Below the pieces are notes generated by a model. That model searched no databases. It saw only the letters and a list, made by a program, of their open reading frames with translations, and had not been told where the DNA came from. Made by a program: the position numbers and the translations under genes. A stretch of DNA of 11,593 nt from Desulfatitalea sp. UBA4791 (lineage in GTDB: Bacteria; Desulfobacterota; Desulfobacteria; Desulfobacterales; Desulfosarcinaceae), in the NCBI GenBank assembly GCA_002402905.1, contig DHGT01000060.1, forward strand, positions 36,220-47,812. Reading direction: 5' to 3'. Numbering within the stretch: position 1 is the stretch's first letter; each line of letters starts with the position of its first letter. This document shows, in pieces, positions 1-5,204 of the stretch.

Positions 1-46
1 CGGGATCATCACAGCTCGCCTGACCTGTTGGATTATGGTTTGCCTG

Positions 47-913
47 CTATGGCGCTTCGGGCCCCACCCAGCCCCGTGCCATCAGCCAGGGTTTGGAAGC
101 CTCCAGATTCTTGCGCGCCGTGGCGGTGCGGGCGAAACCGCCCTGGTCCGGGGCGGCATCCGTGTGGGCGCCCAGCCCGTACATCAGGCAGAAGCTGGTG
201 TAGGCGGCTTCGATTTCCGAACTGAATCCCAGGCTGTCCTGCATGTGGTTGATGGCCGATTTGACGGTGCCGGTCCAGGCCGGCGCCGCGAGGTAGTTGT
301 CGGCCACCCGGTCGGCATAGGCCAGGGTTTCGGCCTCCAGACGGTCGGCCGGAAAGGTGCGGTTGACGAACCCGCAGGCCAGGGCTTCGGCGGCCGGCAC
401 GAAACGGTGCTCCAGCAGGATCTCCTTGGCTTTTTTGGGGCCCAGATCCCAGGGCGCGGAGAAGTACTCCACCAAGCCCGGCAGAAAGAGGCTGCCGTCC
501 GCGGCGAAAAGCACATCCATGGCGGCCGCCACCATCCAGCCGCCATAGATGCAGTAACCGTGAACCATGGCAATGGTGGGCTTGGGGCAGTTGCGCCAGT
601 TCAGGGTCATCTTGACATAAAAACGATACATGTCCGCGACCTTGCGGCGTAGATCCAGACTCTGGGGTTCGGCCAGGCCATGCGCCCGGCAATATTGAAT
701 CTCTTCCTCGGTCCCCAGGTCATGGCCTGCGGAAAAGGCGCGGCCGTTGCCCGAAATTACGATCCCACCGCAGTGGTCGTCCGCAACGGCTGCGGCCATG
801 GCGTCGTCGATCTCCTGCAGCATCTGGTAGCTCTGGGCGTTGAGCTGGTTCGGGCGATTGAGAATGATGCGGGCGACCTTGCCTGGACGATAGAGGATGT
901 GTTTAAATTGCAT
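47..913 (-). CDS. Crotonase-fold (enoyl-CoA hydratase/isomerase family) protein
   Basis: A 288-aa protein of the crotonase superfamily, which acts on acyl-CoA thioesters in the cytosol. Visible family marks are the N-terminal strand with LNRPNQLNAQ, the first oxyanion-hole loop GRAFSAGHDL (about residues 57-66) and the second oxyanion segment HGYCIYGGWMVA (about 118-129). The two catalytic glutamates of classical enoyl-CoA hydratase are absent: the positions align with Met in GGWMVA and Gly in LPGLVEY. A simple hydratase reaction is therefore doubtful, and isomerase, hydrolase or another crotonase chemistry is possible. Length is slightly above the usual 255-265 aa because of a charged insert after the first oxyanion loop. 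The start is fixed by AAAGGAG seven nt upstream of the ATG. It diverges from the GNAT gene. The family call is firm; substrate and reaction are unknown. Confidence 0.9.
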   Translation of the reverse strand: MQFKHILYRPGKVARIILNRPNQLNAQSYQMLQEIDDAMAAAVADDHCGGIVISGNGRAFSAGHDLGTEEEIQYCRAHGLAEPQSLDLRRKVADMYRFYVKMTLNWRNCPKPTIAMVHGYCIYGGWMVAAAMDVLFAADGSLFLPGLVEYFSAPWDLGPKKAKEILLEHRFVPAAEALACGFVNRTFPADRLEAETLAYADRVADNYLAAPAWTGTVKSAINHMQDSLGFSSEIEAAYTSFCLMYGLGAHTDAAPDQGGFARTATARKNLEASKPWLMARGWVGPEAP

Positions 914-969
914 GGGCTGCTCCTTTCGGCGACAGGGAATGGCTTCGATTGAATCCGGTTGGTGAAACG

Positions 970-999
970 ATTCTGCCTCATGTCATCATGGCAAATCAA
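970..999 (-). promoter_or_regulatory. Candidate sigma-70 promoter for the crotonase gene
   Basis: Reading the minus strand, TTGATT (plus 994-999) lies 18 nt before CAGAAT (plus 970-975). Each matches consensus at 4 of 6 positions. A start near 963 would give a leader of about 50 nt containing the AAAGGAG ribosome site. Weak sequence evidence, but well placed. Confidence 0.35.
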
Positions 1000-1028
1000 G
1001 GGATTAAGCGAAATGGAGGAGGGGTTGA

Positions 1029-1529
1029 ATGAACGGCATCCACATCCGGAAAGGCTATCTGCCCGGCGCGATCGGCCGGGTGGTCGAGCTGCACGGCTGT
1101 TATTACAGCCGGCATTGGGGCTTCGGATCGTTTTTCGAAGCCAAGGTCGCCCGCGAAATCGCCCTCTTCATGGACAGCTATGATGACCAAAGGGACGGAC
1201 TTTGGACCGCCGCGATCGAAGACCGGGTTCAGGGCGCCATCGTCATCGACGGTGCCCATGCCGAGGGCCAGGGCGCCCATCTTCGATGGTTCGTCGTTTC
1301 CGAACGGTTGCAGGGACAGGGCATCGGCGGTCGGCTGATCGGCGAAGCGATGGCGTTCTGTCGGAGCAGGGGCTACGCACGGGTCTACCTCTGGACCTTC
1401 GAAGGGCTGCATGCGGCGCACCGGCTTTATGAAAAGGCGGGCTTCGAACTCGTGGTCCAGCAAGAGGGGCGGCAGTGGGGGCGCGAGGTCAATGAGCAGC
1501 AGTGGGTGCTGCAAGTGCATGGCGTGTAA
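1029..1529 (+). CDS. GNAT-family N-acetyltransferase
   Basis: A 166-aa single-domain GCN5-related N-acetyltransferase, expected to move the acetyl group of acetyl-CoA to an amine on a small molecule or protein in the cytosol. The acetyl-CoA pyrophosphate-binding motif A is clear as RLQGQGIGGRLI (about residues 97-108), preceded by the beta-4 strand AHLRWFVV. Motif B follows as HAAHRLYEKAGFEL (about 136-149). The N-terminal part (GRVVELHGCYYSRHWGFG, then YDDQRDGLWTA) resembles the acetyltransferase half of MarR-GNAT fusion proteins; no MarR domain is present here. The ATG is preceded by a purine-rich GGAGGAGGGG about 5 nt away. It is monocistronic, diverges from the crotonase gene and is closed by a hairpin directly after its stop. 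Substrate cannot be told. Confidence 0.88.
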   Translation: MNGIHIRKGYLPGAIGRVVELHGCYYSRHWGFGSFFEAKVAREIALFMDSYDDQRDGLWTAAIEDRVQGAIVIDGAHAEGQGAHLRWFVVSERLQGQGIGGRLIGEAMAFCRSRGYARVYLWTFEGLHAAHRLYEKAGFELVVQQEGRQWGREVNEQQWVLQVHGV

Positions 1530-1570
1530 GGCGCGTTCCCGAAATGCTTTCGAGAACGCGCCCCTATGGT
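1530..1570 (+). terminator. Hairpin terminator after the GNAT gene
   Basis: Arms GGCGCGTTC (1530-1538) and GAACGCGCC (1554-1562) pair perfectly over 9 bp. After one C/A mismatch, CGAAA and TTTCG add 5 bp around a TGC loop. The stem begins at the base after the GNAT stop codon. A short TTTT lies several nt downstream (CCTATGGTTTT) on the plus strand, so this is probably a rho-independent terminator for the GNAT gene, though the T-run is short and displaced. On the minus strand no T-run follows, so termination of the convergent gene is less certain. Confidence 0.65.
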
Positions 1571-1613
1571 TTTAAGGCCGGTCGCGGGGTCCGGTGTATT
1601 CGATGCCTGGTGA

Positions 1614-2501
1614 CTATTCGATCACCTGGTCGGCGGACTGAATGATCTCAAAGGGCAGGTTCAGGCCCACAGCTTCGGCGATCTGCATGTTGATGATCAG
1701 TTTGCCTTGTTCGTTTTGAGCCACCGGGATGTCGGCCGGGGCGGTGCCGTCCAATATGTTGAGAGCCGCCTTGGTGGCCCAGAACCCTTGCTCCTCGGCC
1801 ACCTTGGCATAGGTGAAAAGGGCGCAGTGAGCCATGAAATCGTAGGTCGACCCGGTGGGGCTGGTGGTGTTGGCTTTTGCAAAGGCGGTCATATCGTCTT
1901 TGCTATAGTTATAGAGGCCGCCGCCGGAATCGATGATCAGGATATCCACCGACTGTTGCAGCTCCATGAATCCCTTTTTCCAATCTTCGTAGCTGGTCGA
2001 ATAGTATTCGGTGAGTTGCATGCCGAAAACCTTCTTGTAGTTCTGCGCCTCTTTCCGCTCGGTTTCCACATCGGGTCCCAGGAAACCGAGACGCTCCCCC
2101 TTGGCATAGGGTTTTAATTGGTCAACCAACTGGGGAATGGGCGTGACTTCCAGCATACCCGTGACATTGCTGGTGGGCAGCCCGTAGATGCTGGCATCCC
2201 AGTTCAGACCGCAGAAGACAAACGGCAGAGATCCACCTTTATAGAAAGGAACGATCACGTATTGGGCGGCGTTATCATCGGCAGCAACCACGACATCGGG
2301 CTTGAACGCGTCGATCTCGGCCTTGGCTTTTCGGCCGGCTTGGGCCTTGAAGGCCTCGTCCGTGTTCCGTTTGGTGTCCAGCCGGACGATTTTCAACTCG
2401 GCCCCGGTCTCCTTGAGGGCATTTTCGACCCCTGCGGTGATCCCGTCGCTTCAGGCATACCCCTGGTGGTAAGAATCGATAAAGAGCACTTTTTGTTGCG
2501 C
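1614..2501 (-). pseudogene. ABC-type substrate-binding protein, broken by an in-frame TGA
   Basis: The intact part (1614-2396 from a TTG codon, 260 aa) reads as a periplasmic substrate-binding protein of the ABC_sub_bind type, which would deliver a solute to a membrane permease. Recognisable stretches are FKPDVVVAADDNAAQY, PFVFCGLNWD and VTGMLEVTP. Homology continues in the same frame upstream: KVLFIDSYHQGYA, then TGA at 2453-2451, then SDGITAGVENALKETGAELK. Relatives have Trp (GY-x-WS) at the stop position, so TGG appears changed to TGA. Further upstream the frame stays open to beyond 2560 but has no ATG, GTG or TTG before KVLF and no hydrophobic signal peptide, so the 5' end is also damaged. 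No permease or ATPase gene is adjacent. A sequencing error could explain the TGA but not the missing signal peptide. The TTG at 2396 is unlikely to be a true start, since it would drop part of the first lobe. Confidence 0.75.
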
Positions 2502-2625
2502 GCGGGTGGCAATCGGTCTGCGGCAGGGTGGAAAAAATCTTTTATTTTGGTCTGATTTTGTGTCTAAATAGCCTCTGCCTGGAACTGAGCCGTTTGCGGA
2601 GCAGCACAAACCCAACCGGGAGAAC

Positions 2626-3774
2626 ATGATGTCGGTGGAAACCTATTTTGCACCGGTTCGCAGGACAGACCGGAGAGAGTTCAAGAACCAGATCGTCGAT
2701 ATCAGTCACAGTCCGCTTATGAACACCCTGCTCAAGGCGGTTTCGGGTCTGATGGTCGTGCTCAACGAGGATCGTCAGATCGTGGCGATCAACCATGCGT
2801 TTCTCGAGACCATCGGCATCGACAATGCCGAGGAGGTGCTCGGCCTTCGCCTCGGGGAGAGCCTGAAATGCGTCCACGCTCATGGGGAGCCCAACGGCTG
2901 CGGCACCACGCTGCAGTGCGTCACCTGCGGCGCCGCCATCGCCACGATGGCGGCCATCGAGAACGATGCCGCCGACGAGCAGATGTGCGCCATGACCATG
3001 GAAAAGGATGGCGTGAAAAGCGACATCTGCCTGTTGATCCGTTCCCATCCCATGCGTGTGGACGACCGCCGGTGGGTCCTGCTCTTTGCCCAGGACATCA
3101 CCCAGGAACAGTTCTGGATGAACCTGGAACGCATCTTTTTTCACGACATCAATAATTCTTTGGCCTCGCTGCTCGGTTACAGTGACCTGCTGGCTTCGGA
3201 GATGCCGGACCATCCGGCGGTGCAGCAGATCCGGGCCGCGGCGGTGAGATTGAACGCCGAAGTCTCTCTGCAACGCACGCTTTCCAAGAACAAAGAGGGA
3301 CAATATGAGCCCAATCGGGATTATGTGCCGTTGAGCAGAATCAAAAAGGAACTCGGCCTGCTCGTCGACGGGCACACCGCACGCATCGGAAAATCATACG
3401 AGGCCGACTGGCCCGATCCGGACGTCAGCCTGTACACGGATCCCCTGCTGGTCTCCAAGGTGTTGGGCAATATGGTGATCAATGCCCTGGAGGCCACCCC
3501 CAAGGGGGGGCAGGTGCGCCTGGCGGTCGAAGTTGTGGAAGAAGGAAACGCGGTCGTATGGAAAGTGTGGAATGCCGCATCCATCGATGAAAAGTACCGG
3601 CACAGGATTTTTCAACGCTACTTCAGCACCAAGGCCGATTCGGGGCGGGGGCTGGGTACCTACGCCATGAAACTCTTCGGCGAACACTATCTGGGCGGTA
3701 AGGTCGATTTCGTCTCCGACCCGGCGGAAGGCACCGTTTTCTTTTTCCGCCTGCCGATCAACAGGCCGTCATGA
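2626..3774 (+). CDS. Soluble PAS-domain histidine kinase with a Cys cluster
   Basis: A 382-aa cytosolic two-component sensor kinase with no membrane segment. A PAS domain (about residues 25-155) holds four cysteines, C82, C92, C98 and C101 (C-x9-C-x5-C-x2-C), with histidines H84 and H86 nearby; a metal, Fe-S, haem or thiol-redox role is plausible. The phosphoacceptor region is FFHDINNSL with H173. The ATPase domain has its N box at N282-N286 (NMVINALEA). The usual DxGxG box is degenerate (VWNAASID, N316), followed by FQRYFSTK and GRGLGTYAMKLFGE, a pattern seen in a subgroup of deltaproteobacterial kinases. The ATG at 2626 has GGGAG five nt upstream; a second ATG follows directly. No receiver gene is adjacent. 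The stop overlaps the start of the hydrolase gene by ATGA, so the two are translationally coupled. It diverges from the broken binding-protein gene. Confidence 0.88.
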   Translation: MMSVETYFAPVRRTDRREFKNQIVDISHSPLMNTLLKAVSGLMVVLNEDRQIVAINHAFLETIGIDNAEEVLGLRLGESLKCVHAHGEPNGCGTTLQCVTCGAAIATMAAIENDAADEQMCAMTMEKDGVKSDICLLIRSHPMRVDDRRWVLLFAQDITQEQFWMNLERIFFHDINNSLASLLGYSDLLASEMPDHPAVQQIRAAAVRLNAEVSLQRTLSKNKEGQYEPNRDYVPLSRIKKELGLLVDGHTARIGKSYEADWPDPDVSLYTDPLLVSKVLGNMVINALEATPKGGQVRLAVEVVEEGNAVVWKVWNAASIDEKYRHRIFQRYFSTKADSGRGLGTYAMKLFGEHYLGGKVDFVSDPAEGTVFFFRLPINRPS

Positions 3775-4598
3775 AACGTCTGCCGCCGTCCATCGTCGAT
3801 TTCCACGTGCACCTGTTTCCAGACAAGGGATTCGACGCCATATGGAACTACTTCGCCGCCATGGGGGCCGACGTGCTGCACAAGCTTTACAGCGGCCCAT
3901 GCATCGACTATCTTCACGCGCATGGCGTGGAACGCATCGTCTATTCCAATTATGCTCATAAGGCCGGCATTGCCGCACCCATGAACGACTGGAACATCGA
4001 TCTGCTGGCACGCCATGACCGGCTGTACTGCTTCGCTGCTTTTCACCCGGATGACGACCATGGCCTGGAAGACGCCGCCCGCATGCTCGATCATCCCCGG
4101 GTGATGGGCATCAAGCTGCACTTCCAGGTCCAGAAGATCTATCCCCACGATCCGCGCCTTTTCCCCCTGTATGAACTGGTCATGGAGAAGAAAAAGCGGC
4201 TCTTGCTGCATGTGGGCAACGGCCCCACGACCAATCCTTTCGTGGGATTGGAGCAGTTTCTGCCGGTGCTCGGGCGGTATCCCGACCTGCCGGCCAATAT
4301 CCCCCACATGGGGTGCTACGAGTTTCAAGCTTTCATGACGTTGCTGGACACCTATCCCCATCTTTACCTCGATACGGCCTACACCTTCTGGCCGGAAACG
4401 CCCTTTTTCTTTAACCTGGACGCCGCATATCTGGAAAAATACAAAGGCCGCATCCTCTACGGCTCCGATTTTCCGAACGTCATTCTACCCCGCCAGGGCG
4501 AAATCGACCATCTCCTGAGCCTCGATCTTTCCCAGGAATTTTATGATCGGGTGTTTTATGCCAACGGGATGGCATTGCTCGACGAGACGTGTCCGTAG
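3771..4598 (+). CDS. Amidohydrolase-2 family metal-dependent hydrolase
   Basis: A 275-aa TIM-barrel protein of the amidohydrolase family (Pfam Amidohydro_2 type), cytosolic, no signal peptide. Metal-site residues are in the expected order: H12 and H14 in DFHVH at the first strand, K115/H117 in MGIKLHF, H147 in LLLHVGN, H179 in PHMGC and D233 in LYGSDFPN. Members of this family hydrolyse C-N or C-O bonds or decarboxylate aromatic acids; nothing here settles the substrate. The start ATG shares four bases (ATGA) with the kinase stop, implying co-transcription and coupled translation. A kinase joined so tightly to a hydrolase and not to a response regulator is uncommon. The hydrolase could be the physiological output gene, or make or remove the signal the kinase reads (inference). 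Confidence 0.85.
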   Translation: MKRLPPSIVDFHVHLFPDKGFDAIWNYFAAMGADVLHKLYSGPCIDYLHAHGVERIVYSNYAHKAGIAAPMNDWNIDLLARHDRLYCFAAFHPDDDHGLEDAARMLDHPRVMGIKLHFQVQKIYPHDPRLFPLYELVMEKKKRLLLHVGNGPTTNPFVGLEQFLPVLGRYPDLPANIPHMGCYEFQAFMTLLDTYPHLYLDTAYTFWPETPFFFNLDAAYLEKYKGRILYGSDFPNVILPRQGEIDHLLSLDLSQEFYDRVFYANGMALLDETCP

Positions 4599-4620
4599 AC
4601 TGCCGGGACACGCTGGTGTC
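4588..4620 (+). other. Overlapping inverted repeats at the hydrolase 3' end
   Basis: CGTGTCC (4588-4594) pairs with GGACACG (4606-4612) around an 11-nt loop that contains the hydrolase stop codon. An alternative stem, GACAC (4607-4611) with GTGTC (4616-4620), uses some of the same bases. The two folds exclude each other. No T-run follows, so this is not a clear intrinsic terminator; it may be a weak or rho-assisted 3' end. Confidence 0.3.
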
Positions 4621-4805
4621 AAGGGATCCTGGATCCTGAGCAGCAGGTTTTAATTCGTTGATCAGGGGGCTCAAGCACCAGGACGGGAGTCAGGCGAGGT
4701 GCATGCAAGAAGATGTGCACACGCTTTGAATCTTGTGCCGTTATCTGTTGAGCAGGAATTGATCTTCGCTCACCGTTCCTGGATTCTCCGTGGTCCCCGA
4801 TCCCG

Positions 4806-5024
4806 TCAATACGGCTTCAGAAACTTTGAAATTTTCAGTTTCGACAGGTTCATGCTCGACCACTTGGTCATGCGTACCCATCCTTCCCTGCGTTCGTTGG
4901 GGGATCTGCGGTCCTTCGTTTCTCTATGGTGGGGGTCTGCCGCGAAGAGCCGCTTGAGGATGGGAAATTTGCGCCGGTCGTCGCCGCTGCGTCTGTCGAT
5001 GGAGGAGCGGTCTTTGAGATGCAT
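4806..5024 (-). CDS. Small basic protein with two DRR repeats (unknown function)
   Basis: A 72-aa soluble, highly basic protein. It has two related Arg-rich blocks, DRRSGDDRRKF (about residues 10-20) and DRRSPNERREGW (about 38-49), separated by a short hydrophobic stretch ILKRLF. The C-terminus, VRMTKWSSMNLSKLKISKFL, looks like a short folded or amphipathic segment. No transmembrane segment or signal peptide is seen. That it is a real gene is supported by AAAGGAGG ending five nt before the ATG and a TATAAT-type promoter about 35 nt upstream. DRRSG-x-DRR strings occur in small proteins and at protein termini in deltaproteobacteria, from general recall; I know no function. The Arg repeats could bind nucleic acid, a nucleotide second messenger or anionic lipid, but this is speculation. 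It diverges from the Cache kinase. Confidence 0.75.
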   Translation of the reverse strand: MHLKDRSSIDRRSGDDRRKFPILKRLFAADPHHRETKDRRSPNERREGWVRMTKWSSMNLSKLKISKFLKPY

Positions 5025-5056
5025 GGTGTCCTCCTTTGGTTGAATGTTGATGATGA

Positions 5057-5086
5057 ATTATAAGGTGGTTCCCGTGCCGGGGGCAA
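5057..5086 (-). promoter_or_regulatory. Sigma-70 promoter for the DRR small protein
   Basis: On the minus strand TTGCCC (plus 5081-5086, 4 of 6 matches to the -35 consensus) is followed after 18 nt by a perfect TATAAT (plus 5057-5062). Transcription would begin near 5050, giving a leader of about 25 nt with the AAAGGAGG ribosome site. The coherent promoter, ribosome site and start codon argue that the small gene is expressed. Confidence 0.65.
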
Positions 5087-5131
5087 TAGAGAATTTTAAC
5101 AGGTAAATTGCGGATTTTCATTTTTTCGCGG

Positions 5132-5161
5132 TTGACAGGTCGGCCCGCCTTTCCTTAGGCT
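5132..5161 (+). promoter_or_regulatory. Candidate sigma-70 promoter for the Cache kinase operon
   Basis: A perfect TTGACA at 5132-5137 is followed after 18 nt by TAGGCT (5156-5161), which keeps the T, A and final T of the -10 consensus. It lies 44 nt upstream of the kinase ATG. It is back-to-back with the promoter of the small DRR gene, about 45 bp apart, so the two could interfere or share a regulator. Confidence 0.45.
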
Positions 5162-5204
5162 GTCATTTCGGCCTGTCGGCCATAACGATTCACAGGGGGG
5201 GACA

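Noticed and set aside
2415..2453. Selenocysteine insertion at the TGA of the binding-protein gene
   Set aside because: The aligned family residue is Trp, not Cys, and no clear stem-loop of the bacterial SECIS type is seen just downstream. A point mutation is simpler.
2571..2601. Possible sigma-54 promoter (TGGAAC...TTTGCG) before the soluble kinase
   Set aside because: The distance between the GG and GC pairs is 13 nt, not 10, so it cannot act as a -24/-12 promoter.
4621..4645. GGATCC-T-GGATCC repeat after the hydrolase gene
   Set aside because: A hairpin would need a 1-nt loop and no T-run follows. It is probably a chance duplication of a short palindrome.
4699..5043. Plus-strand open frame opposite the DRR small gene
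   Set aside because: The minus strand has the better ribosome site, promoter and repeat structure. The plus frame has none of these.
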